This document shows, piece after piece, positions 25,282 through 32,109 of a stretch of DNA of 64,000 nucleotides. Numbering within the stretch: the stretch's first letter is position 1; each line of letters begins with the position of its first letter. The notes beneath the pieces were generated by a model, which was given only the letters and a program-made list of their open reading frames with translations, had not been told where the DNA came from and did no database searches. Origin of the DNA: Thermohalobaculum sp951813525. Lineage in GTDB: Bacteria; Pseudomonadota; Alphaproteobacteria; Rhodobacterales; Rhodobacteraceae. Made by a program: the position numbers and the translations under genes. The DNA lies in the NCBI GenBank assembly GCA_951813525.2, contig CATOTJ020000003.1:1240001-1304000 (forward strand), read 5' to 3'.

Positions 25282-26090
25282 GTTCGCCGCGCGATCGTAA
25301 GGTGACCGGGCACCGGGGTGCCTTCGTCATAGCGCACGGTGATCGGATTACACTCCAAACACTCCAACCCTATGGCCAACAGCCGGTCCTTCACATAGCG
25401 CTCGGCGTGGGCGTAACGGTGCTTGGCGCCCAAGCTCCAATCGGCCACAGGCGGTTCTGGCCCGGGTTCGGTTTCGGACGAGATCACCAAAGCGCCCCCA
25501 GGCGCCAGCATGCGCTCGACACCGGCAAAGAACGGCTCCAACGCACCGATGTAAGGCAGAACGTCGGTGGCCGTGATCAAATCCCAGGGCGGTTCTTCGA
25601 TCTCGTTCAGGAAATCGACGGCCTCGGCAACGTAAAGCCCGTCATAGCAACCGCGTTCGTGCGCCTCGTTCAGCATGGCTTCCGACAGATCGACACCGGT
25701 GATTTCAGCAGCCAGATCCATCATGGATGCGCCCGTCAGCCCGGTTCCGCACCCGAGGTCCAGCATTCGCTGCCAGGGGCCAAGGCCCAGATCGGTAATT
25801 CGCTCGCGCACCAGGATGGGGACGGCATAGCCCAGTTGCTCGACCAGCATGTTGTCGAACGCGCTGGCATTCTGATCGAACAGCGTCGCGACATAGGCGG
25901 GCGGTGCCGATGCCGGGGCCGGCGCCCGGCCCATGGCGGCCAGCCGGACCGACGCGCCGCCATGATCGGTCGGGTCCAGTTCCAGAACCTCGCGATAGGC
26001 CGTTGCGGCGCCGTCCAGATCGCCGGACTTCTCCAGACGAAGGCCGCGGTTATAGGCGCGGGCCAAGGCGCTGTCGTCGTGGTCGGTCAT
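25278..26090 (-). CDS. SAM-dependent methyltransferase with N-terminal TPR
   Basis: A 270-residue protein. Residues 5-50 form one or two TPR-like helices (ARAYNRGLRLEKSGDLDGA) and residues 85-250 a class I methyltransferase with motif I MLDLGCGTGLTGASM near 125 and motif II ITGVDLSEAML near 147. Methyltransferases of this build are common in Alphaproteobacteria and act on unknown small molecules. ATG 26090 has AAGGAGG ten bases upstream, which fixes the start. It is the first gene of the three-gene operon with the TrpF-like and PfkB proteins. Confidence 0.85.
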   Translation of the reverse strand: MTDHDDSALARAYNRGLRLEKSGDLDGAATAYREVLELDPTDHGGASVRLAAMGRAPAPASAPPAYVATLFDQNASAFDNMLVEQLGYAVPILVRERITDLGLGPWQRMLDLGCGTGLTGASMMDLAAEITGVDLSEAMLNEAHERGCYDGLYVAEAVDFLNEIEEPPWDLITATDVLPYIGALEPFFAGVERMLAPGGALVISSETEPGPEPPVADWSLGAKHRYAHAERYVKDRLLAIGLECLECNPITVRYDEGTPVPGHLTIARRT

Positions 26091-26131
26091 GCGCGGCGGG
26101 CCTCCTTGCCGCAGCTCTTGGCGCGGCGGTT

Positions 26132-26908
26132 GTGCAAGTCTATCTTTCGCGGGCGGAAACGAAAGGGGCAGCCCGATTGGCCGGACAGATATTCCATGTA
26201 ATCGGTGATGGCGGTGGCTGGCCGATGGTCGAGGCCGGGGTCGGTCAGTGGGCGGCGCAGTTTGATGGGCCGCAGGGCCCGGATGCAGATGCCGGACCGG
26301 CGCGCACCGCATTGGCGCTGCATCTTTCGCAGGATGGGCTGAGCGATCTTGCCGACACAGACACACGCGGCGCCCTGAAGGACCTGATCCGTCAGAGTAA
26401 TCTGTCGATCCTGGGCGGTGTGGTCGACGCGGATGGCCTAACCGGATGGGATAGGCCGCATCGCGCGGCGCGCGCGATTGCGTTGGCCGAGTTGTTGGCC
26501 GATCTAAACCCGCAGGGACGTCTGATCACGCTGACGTCATCGCTTGAACCAGACGGGGACGATCGGACGAATATGCGCGCCGCCGCCTATCTGCTGCGCT
26601 TCGCGGCTTTCTGCTGCGACCTGCGCTTGCAAACACGTCGGGATGTTCGGCTTTGCCTACACAATGTGGGTGGCACCGGCGCAGGGTACATCGCCGCAAT
26701 CACCGAATTTGTGGGCCGCCACTTGCACAGCGACAATGGCATTCGGCAGCTTGCGGGGTTGAGCGGGCTGACACGCCCAACCGCCAAGGACTTTCTGCAT
26801 CGCTTCTTCAGGGTGTCCGACGATCCGCAGACCGGTGTAATGGTCCCAATGGTCGCCTTTCCTTGCATCCCAACCATCGAAACAGAAAATTTGGGCGCGG
26901 CGCAATGA
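26132..26908 (+). CDS. Unrecognised protein coupled to the phosphodiester glycosidase
   Basis: A frame of about 258 residues that I cannot assign. Alternating strands and helices, with a central LADLNPQGRLITLTSSLEP and AAYLLRFAAFCCDLRLQ, look like a Rossmann-type or SDR-like protein, but no cofactor motif is clear. The start is uncertain; GTG 26132 is the first in-frame start codon downstream of the divergent methyltransferase's start, and ATG 26225 is another candidate. The stop overlaps the next start (ATGA at 26905), so it is coupled to the exported glycosidase gene. Confidence 0.5.
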   Translation: MQVYLSRAETKGAARLAGQIFHVIGDGGGWPMVEAGVGQWAAQFDGPQGPDADAGPARTALALHLSQDGLSDLADTDTRGALKDLIRQSNLSILGGVVDADGLTGWDRPHRAARAIALAELLADLNPQGRLITLTSSLEPDGDDRTNMRAAAYLLRFAAFCCDLRLQTRRDVRLCLHNVGGTGAGYIAAITEFVGRHLHSDNGIRQLAGLSGLTRPTAKDFLHRFFRVSDDPQTGVMVPMVAFPCIPTIETENLGAAQ

Positions 26909-27798
26909 AGATGTCAGAAGGCATCAGCGCCAAGCAACGCTATGGTGCGCGAAAAACGCCGCGCGTCCCTTTCCGCCGAACCCTGACCGTTCCGGCATTG
27001 GCTCTGATCACGGCTTTTCTGTTGCCTGCCCCGGCAGCGCAGGCCTTGGAATGCTATGAGGAAGACTTTCGCCGAACGACCTATTCCGTCTGCAAGGTCG
27101 ATCTGCGCCTGGATGACCTGCGCCTTTGGCACCACGGCCCGGACGGCGTGCCCTACTACAATCTGGGCGCAATCGCAGATGCAATGGCGGAAAAGGGCGG
27201 CGCACTGTCCTTTGGCATGAACGCAGGCATGTATCACGAGGACCGTGCGCCCGTCGGCTTGTTGCGGATCGAAGGGAAAAGCACCGGGCGGCTGATCACC
27301 CGTGCCGGTCCGGGGAATTTCGGGTTGCTGCCGAACGGCGTCTTTTGCTGGGGCAGCGGCCGCGGCGCCGTCATCGAAAGCAGGACATTCGCGCGCAAGA
27401 AACCGCGTTGCCGGTTCGCGACCCAATCCGGCCCAATGCTGGTAATTGGCGGCAAACTGCACCCGAAATTCGGGCCGAACAGCACGTCACGCTATGTCCG
27501 CAACGGGGTCGGCGTGGTGCGCGGCGGGCGTTATGCCGTCTTCGCCATGTCGCGGTCGCGGGTCAATTTCCACAATTTCGCAAGCTTTTTTCGCGACCGG
27601 CTGAAAACGCCGAATGCTCTCTATCTGGACGGCAATGTATCGCGGCTCTACGCACCGTCGATCGGCAGAACAGACCGCGGTGGGCGGTTTGGCCCGATCG
27701 TTGGCGTTGCGTTGGCCAAGCCGCCGCCGATCCCTGTGCCGAAACCGGAACGCGAGCGCAGTGTCCCTAGTTCATCGAATGACCGCCATCGACATTGA
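26905..27798 (+). CDS. Exported phosphodiester glycosidase (NAGPA-type domain)
   Basis: A 297-residue protein with a long N-terminal region and signal-like segment ending near residue 45 (ALITAFLLPAPAAQA), then a domain of the NAGPA type, which in animals removes GlcNAc from a phosphodiester-linked mannose. Family landmarks: LSFGMNAGMYHED near 95, PNGVFCWGSG near 140, TQSGPMLVIGG near 170 and NALYLDGNVSRLYAP near 235. It is probably periplasmic and acts on a glycan or phosphodiester-linked sugar. Its 3' end overlaps the convergent SDR gene by 32 bases. Confidence 0.85.
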   Translation: MKMSEGISAKQRYGARKTPRVPFRRTLTVPALALITAFLLPAPAAQALECYEEDFRRTTYSVCKVDLRLDDLRLWHHGPDGVPYYNLGAIADAMAEKGGALSFGMNAGMYHEDRAPVGLLRIEGKSTGRLITRAGPGNFGLLPNGVFCWGSGRGAVIESRTFARKKPRCRFATQSGPMLVIGGKLHPKFGPNSTSRYVRNGVGVVRGGRYAVFAMSRSRVNFHNFASFFRDRLKTPNALYLDGNVSRLYAPSIGRTDRGGRFGPIVGVALAKPPPIPVPKPERERSVPSSSNDRHRH

Positions 27799-28474
27799 TC
27801 GTTTGGCCGGTGATATAGCTTGAATCACTGCCCAGCAGAAACCTGATCACGGTCGCGACTTCGCTCGGCTCTCCGAACCGCCCCAGCGGGCATTCGGCTT
27901 TCAGCATGTTCCCGAACTGCGCAATAATGTCGGCGGGCATCGGTGTGTCGATGATCCCCGGTGCCAGGGCGTTGATGCGCATCCGGTCGGGCCAGCGGCG
28001 CGCCATCGAGCGGGTCATTCCGACCAGCCCCGCCTTGGCCGTTGAATAGGCGGTATGCGCCCGCCCGCCGCGGCGATAGGCCAATGACGAAATCAAGACG
28101 ACCGACGCCATTCGATCGTCCGGCAGGCGCGGCAGCATCGCCGTAACCAGATTGTAAGCGTTCTCCAGATTGTTGTGGATCGTGCGCTGCCAGACACTGG
28201 GGTCGTCGCCCAGTTCCGGGTCCGGCTCGAATGTTCCGGCCAGATGTGCCAACCCATCGATTTCGCCGTCCAGAACGCCCAATGCCTCGGCACATTCAGG
28301 GGCAGACAACGGCGTACCCGCATGGGCTGCGGCCCCGAACTCTGACGCCAGGTCTTCAACGCCAGATCCCGGAACATCGATCAACAGCAATCGGTCGCCT
28401 GCATCGGCCAACAGCGGCACCAACGCCCGGCCAATACCGCCCGCAGCACCGGTTACAACGATCGTTCTGGTCAT
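27767..28474 (-). CDS. SDR-family oxidoreductase
   Basis: A 235-residue short-chain dehydrogenase/reductase. The cofactor motif is VVTGAAGGIGRAL near residue 6, and the catalytic Y-x-x-x-K is AYSTAKAGLVGM near 150, preceded by VVLISSLAYRRGG with the catalytic serine. The C-terminal part (ITGQTINVDGGHSMN) is typical of the classical type. The ATG at 28474 has GGGGGA upstream. The substrate cannot be inferred. Confidence 0.9.
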   Translation of the reverse strand: MTRTIVVTGAAGGIGRALVPLLADAGDRLLLIDVPGSGVEDLASEFGAAAHAGTPLSAPECAEALGVLDGEIDGLAHLAGTFEPDPELGDDPSVWQRTIHNNLENAYNLVTAMLPRLPDDRMASVVLISSLAYRRGGRAHTAYSTAKAGLVGMTRSMARRWPDRMRINALAPGIIDTPMPADIIAQFGNMLKAECPLGRFGEPSEVATVIRFLLGSDSSYITGQTINVDGGHSMN

Positions 28475-28681
28475 GGCATCCCCCATCTATCATCCTACGG
28501 GCTTGGTTGCGCCTTTGGCCCAGCGCGCCCCTATTCTTGCGGCTAATCTTTCAACGGACGGGTCGACATATTGACCCTCAGTCGCGCGATTGCCGACACC
28601 TTGAACCGGCCAGGCGGCATTGCGGAACAACCGCTTGGTTTTCGCCAACGGAAATCCAGTGGCTGATGGATCGCCGGCCAG

Positions 28682-29158
28682 CTACCGACGCACGCGCACC
28701 CGAATGGCATCTGGATCCGTCGGTGCATCCTCCAGTGCGACTATCGCAGCGTGCAGTGCTGCAACACGCAGACCCATCACCTCTTTGTCCGGGGCACCGG
28801 CCCGGTCCAGCAGATCGCGCGCAATCATACACAGCCTTTGCGCCGCCTTTGGGCGCGCCATCATCCGTTTCAGCGCTGCATTGGCGATCTGGATCAGCGC
28901 CTGGACCATAAACCGCTCTGGCGAATTGGCTTGCGCATTCATCCAGACCGGCTCCAGGACCTCGTGCGCCTCCCAGAAATAGCCGGTCTCAAGAAAGTTC
29001 AGACCCGCCTGAAAGGCCGGGTTCGCCGCCGCCGCGCTCGACGTCGTTGGTTGCAGCGCGCTGTCCCGGATGGCATCGAAAGTGCCGTCCGGATGTCGGG
29101 GGTTTGCACCCGGAACATGGGCATAGTCAGGCCGCCAATCGGCCCTCAGGCCCGCCAT
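28682..29158 (-). CDS. DUF309 domain protein
   Basis: A 158-residue protein with the DUF309 signature FLETGYFWEAHEVLEPVW near residues 58-75, in which the glutamate-histidine-glutamate residues are conserved and may bind metal. The following helical part (VQALIQIANAALKRMM) completes the domain. DUF309 proteins have no established function. It overlaps the end of the redoxin gene by 13 bases, so the two are probably co-transcribed. Confidence 0.85.
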   Translation of the reverse strand: MAGLRADWRPDYAHVPGANPRHPDGTFDAIRDSALQPTTSSAAAANPAFQAGLNFLETGYFWEAHEVLEPVWMNAQANSPERFMVQALIQIANAALKRMMARPKAAQRLCMIARDLLDRAGAPDKEVMGLRVAALHAAIVALEDAPTDPDAIRVRVRR

Positions 29159-29694
29159 TTTATCGAGCAGCCCATGGACGCAACCTGTTCTGCCGGTCCT
29201 TTACCGGTATCGGCAATTGCGATCATCGCCTCGCGCAATTCCCGCCTTGCGCCGGGGATTGCCCGGCGCCCGCCAGCGTCCAGCCGCCCGCGATACTGCA
29301 AACCGCCTTGCGCATCGAACCCGAAGAAATCAGGCGTGCAGGCGGCGTCATAGGCCCGGGCAACCGCCTGGCTCTCATCGTGCAGATACGGAAACCCAAA
29401 CCCGTTCGACGCCGCGAATTCGATCATGCGTGGAAAACTGTCGGCGGGATAGCTGGCCGCGTCATTTGCGCAAATGGCGGCGATGCCGACGCCATGGCCC
29501 GAGATTTCGACCGCATCGCCAACAATCCGGTCAATCGCTGACGTCACATACGGGCAATGATTGCAGATAAACATGATCAGGGCGCCATTGGGCCCACGGA
29601 TCTGATCGAGCGAATAGCTTTGCCCATCCGTCGCAGGCAGCGAAAACGCTGGCGCTTGCCAGCCAAAGTCACAAACTGGGGGCGCTGCAGCCAT
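29146..29694 (-). CDS. Thioredoxin-like redoxin with CxxC motif
   Basis: A 182-residue thioredoxin-fold protein of the peroxiredoxin/ResA-like type. The active-site region is MFICNHCPYV near residue 45, with the C-N-H-C motif in place of WCGPC. The PDFFGFDAQGGLQYRGRLD stretch near 120 includes a cis-proline type turn. No signal peptide is seen, so it is likely cytoplasmic. RBS GAGGAGAACGCC precedes ATG 29694. Confidence 0.85.
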   Translation of the reverse strand: MAAAPPVCDFGWQAPAFSLPATDGQSYSLDQIRGPNGALIMFICNHCPYVTSAIDRIVGDAVEISGHGVGIAAICANDAASYPADSFPRMIEFAASNGFGFPYLHDESQAVARAYDAACTPDFFGFDAQGGLQYRGRLDAGGRRAIPGARRELREAMIAIADTGKGPAEQVASMGCSIKWRA

Positions 29695-29720
29695 GGCGTT
29701 CTCCTCTATCCGGCGGGATC

Positions 29721-29753
29721 AAGCGTATCTCACGGGCGTCAAAGCGTATCTCA
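29721..29753. repeat. Two 12-base direct repeats 21 bases apart
   Basis: AAGCGTATCTCA occurs at 29721 and 29742 in the divergent control region of the redoxin and DUF547 genes. The 21-base period puts the copies on the same face of the helix, as expected for a tandem binding site. Confidence 0.5.
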
Positions 29754-29879
29754 GACAGACGGGCCGCGAAACCGGTAAGACCACGGACACCTGTGCGTGA
29801 CCTCGTGCATTCGTGATGGGGCGGTGGCCGCGTTCTGCCCTATCTGGAAAGAAATGACCGAATATGCACCCGGGATACC

Positions 29880-30710
29880 ATGAAGAAACTGATCGCCAAA
29901 TCGGCCCTGCTGTTTGCGGCCCTGATCTTTCTGCCCGCGTTTGGATCCGGCGAACGCTTGTTTGCGCCGGGCGTGGATCTTTGGCCGCGATGGCAGGCCC
30001 ACGATCCGGGATCGACCACGACCGTCGATCATTCCGCCTGGGACCGGTTTCTCAAGGCGCATGTCCGGGACCGCCCAGGGGCCAATCTGGTCGACTATCA
30101 GGCAGCGGCACGGGACCGCGCTGCGCTGGACGGGTATTTGGCCAAGCTGTCTGCTACCCCGGTCAGCACGCTGAACCGGGCCGAGCAGATGGCCTTCTGG
30201 ATCAACCTCTATAACGCGCTGACGGTTCGGGTGATCTTGGATCACATGCCGGTCGACAGTATCCGCGATATCGACATCTCGCCCGGGATTCTGTCCAGCG
30301 GGCCGTGGGATGCCAAACTGATCCAGATCGAAGTTACGGACCTGACCTTGAACGATATCGAACACCGCATTCTTCGCCCGATTTGGAACGATCCCCGGGT
30401 CCATTATGCGGTGAACTGTGCTTCGATCGGCTGCCCCGATCTTGCGCCCAGCGCCTATACCGGTACGGATCTGAACGCTGCACTGGACCGGGCGGCAAAG
30501 GCCTATGTCAATGATCCGCGCGGGGTATCGGTCGTTGGGGACGATGTCGTCGTATCGCGTATCTATGATTGGTTCATTGAAGATTTCGGTGACAGCGAGG
30601 CCGGTGTGATCGCGCACTTACGCAAACACGGCGCCCCCGATCTGGCCCATACGCTGAAGGGCGGGCTGGACGACACGCATTACGACTGGTCGCTGAACAG
30701 CGTCAGGTAA
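29880..30710 (+). CDS. DUF547 domain protein, probably exported
   Basis: A 276-residue protein with a hydrophobic N-terminal segment (MKKLIAKSALLFAALIFLP) that is likely a signal peptide. The DUF547 domain follows, with the hallmark NRAEQMAFWINLYNALTV near 105, NDIEHRILRP near 160, and HYAVNCASIGCPDL near 180 with paired cysteines. The family is widespread and uncharacterised; the histidine-cysteine cluster suggests a catalytic pocket. It stands alone, divergent from the redoxin gene. Confidence 0.85.
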   Translation: MKKLIAKSALLFAALIFLPAFGSGERLFAPGVDLWPRWQAHDPGSTTTVDHSAWDRFLKAHVRDRPGANLVDYQAAARDRAALDGYLAKLSATPVSTLNRAEQMAFWINLYNALTVRVILDHMPVDSIRDIDISPGILSSGPWDAKLIQIEVTDLTLNDIEHRILRPIWNDPRVHYAVNCASIGCPDLAPSAYTGTDLNAALDRAAKAYVNDPRGVSVVGDDVVVSRIYDWFIEDFGDSEAGVIAHLRKHGAPDLAHTLKGGLDDTHYDWSLNSVR

Positions 30711-30740
30711 CGCAGCAAGCGCAGCGGTTCGCCCACGTTC

Positions 30741-31556
30741 CTAGGCAAACTCGGACGAGTGTTGGAATTTGCGGAGCGGATGCTTCTCGCCCATCGGCAC
30801 CGGCCCGGCCGGGTTCAGTTTGAAACGATCGGTCCCGCGTGCGTGATAGGTTTCAAAGGTCGGCCAGACACCGAGATCGCATTTCACATTGGTCGGGCAA
30901 AAGCGCATCGTCAGCCCGGCCCGCATCCGGTTGGATGAATTTGCCAACGATCCGTGCAGCAGCCCGTCGTCATGCAGCGACATCTCGCCTGCCTTCAGAT
31001 CCATGGTGACGACCTTGTCATGGTCGATCAGCGCATCGGGCACCTCTTGGTCCAGCACCAGGTTCTCGGCTGTGTTCACATCATGATGGAAATTGCCCTG
31101 GCCGTGACTGCCGGGGACCAGTTGCATGGCGCCATTGCCTGCATCGGTGTCATAGACCGCCAGCCATACAGTTACGGTGCGGTGCGGGTCCAGCGGCCAG
31201 AATTGCGCGTCCTGATGCCACGGCACGACCGATCCGTCGCCGGGGTATTTCACGAATAACTGGCATCCCCATTGATTGATATCGGGGCCGATCAGATCTT
31301 CGACATAGTCCAGAATCGCCGGGTTCCGGCAAAGGTCATGCACCTCGCGGCTGGCCTTGTGCCACATGTTGACGTGATTGATGTCCGCGCCGTCCGGCAG
31401 ACGCGCCGCCATATTCTGAAACAGGTCCTGCAACGCCTTGACTCCGTCCGGGGCAAAGACCGGCAGGTTTTTGACATAACCGTCACGCTCGAATTGCGCC
31501 TTTTCATCCGCAGTCAGGCGGCGGGCGTTGGGGCTGATCTGGAAGTTGTTGGGCAT
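30741..31556 (-). CDS. Phytanoyl-CoA dioxygenase-family oxygenase
   Basis: A 271-residue Fe(II)/2-oxoglutarate oxygenase of the PhyH family. The iron triad is visible as WHQD near residue 120 (His and Asp) and a distal histidine in DDGLLHGSLANSSNRMR near 200, with the arginine that would bind 2-oxoglutarate. It has no membrane segment. PhyH proteins hydroxylate diverse small molecules, including osmolytes and phosphonates. A 15-base repeat array lies immediately upstream of its start, so its expression may be repeat-controlled. Confidence 0.85.
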   Translation of the reverse strand: MPNNFQISPNARRLTADEKAQFERDGYVKNLPVFAPDGVKALQDLFQNMAARLPDGADINHVNMWHKASREVHDLCRNPAILDYVEDLIGPDINQWGCQLFVKYPGDGSVVPWHQDAQFWPLDPHRTVTVWLAVYDTDAGNGAMQLVPGSHGQGNFHHDVNTAENLVLDQEVPDALIDHDKVVTMDLKAGEMSLHDDGLLHGSLANSSNRMRAGLTMRFCPTNVKCDLGVWPTFETYHARGTDRFKLNPAGPVPMGEKHPLRKFQHSSEFA

Positions 31557-31571
31557 GGGACCGGTTCCATC

Positions 31572-31646
31572 ATCACAGGGCGCGAAATCACAGGTCGCGA
31601 AATCACAGGTCGCGAAATCACAGGGCGTGAAATCACAACGCGCGAA
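31572..31646 (-). repeat. Five tandem 15-base repeats upstream of the dioxygenase gene
   Basis: Five adjacent units of the form ATCACAGGTCGCGAA run from 31572 to 31646; the second and third are identical, and the others differ at a few central positions. The array begins 16 bases before the dioxygenase start codon, so it overlaps its leader or promoter. An in-frame reading would encode S-R-P-V-I repeats, but no complete gene contains them. Confidence 0.85.
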
Positions 31647-31773
31647 ACGATACCATGGCGCCTTGCCGGTTCAATATCGCAGTCAGCACGGATGGGATAG
31701 AGCCGGTCCGGCCTCTTGTGGCGCTTGGTGCCAATATCACCGCGGAGACCCATCCAAAAGAGAGTAAGCAGTA

Positions 31774-31802
31774 TTGACCTTTGGTGCCGGTTTCGCTTAC
31801 AA
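31774..31802 (+). promoter_or_regulatory. Candidate sigma-70-type promoter for gltB
   Basis: TTGACC at 31774 is followed after 17 bases by TTACAA at 31797. Spacing is ideal and both elements are close to consensus, giving a leader of about 300 bases before gltB. Assignment rests on sequence only. Confidence 0.4.
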
Positions 31803-31876
31803 GCTGTCCATCGGACCCCCGGCGGGGTAATTATCTTTCGCCGGACTGGCGGTTCCGGACATCAAGGGGGCGCCAG

Positions 31877-31909
31877 ATGAAACGAACAGACAAACCAAGA
31901 CCAGATTGA
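31877..31909 (+). CDS. Possible ten-residue leader peptide upstream of gltB
   Basis: ATG AAA CGA ... encodes M-K-R-T-D-K-P-R-P-D and stops. AAGGGGG lies eight bases before the ATG, better than most sites in the window. A perfect hairpin (CCCGCC-GACA-GGCGGG) begins one base after the stop. The arrangement resembles an attenuator or a leader uORF, but the peptide is not rich in glutamate or glutamine. Confidence 0.3.
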   Translation: MKRTDKPRPD

Positions 31910-32109
31910 CCCGCCGACAGGCGGGCCCGGCGCCCAGACACCTCTCCGGTTCTTGTGCAGCCGGGGGCTCCGGGACCGGTTTCTCTGCAAGATTTGGCCG
32001 ATTTACCCCTCCCAAGCCCAAATAGACTTCAGACCCAGCGACCCTATGGCCGCTGGATCAGGCGGCGGGTCTCTGCGAAACGGGGACCCGAGACACAGAG
32101 AGGCGGACA

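Larger units (their letters stand above)
31557..32109. other. 553-base control region between dioxygenase and gltB
   Basis: No protein gene longer than a leader peptide is supported here. From left to right it holds the five-unit repeat array, a candidate promoter at 31774-31802, a ten-codon open frame with a strong ribosome site at 31877 and a hairpin at 31910-31925, then a GC-rich stretch up to the gltB ribosome site. Confidence 0.6.

Noticed and set aside
29721..31646. Repeats considered as a CRISPR array
   Set aside because: The 15-base units are adjacent with no spacers, and the 12-base pair is a single repeat; no cas genes are present.
31797..32021. 74-residue minus-strand frame in the gltB leader
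   Set aside because: It has no ribosome site and a composition like a random GC-rich frame.
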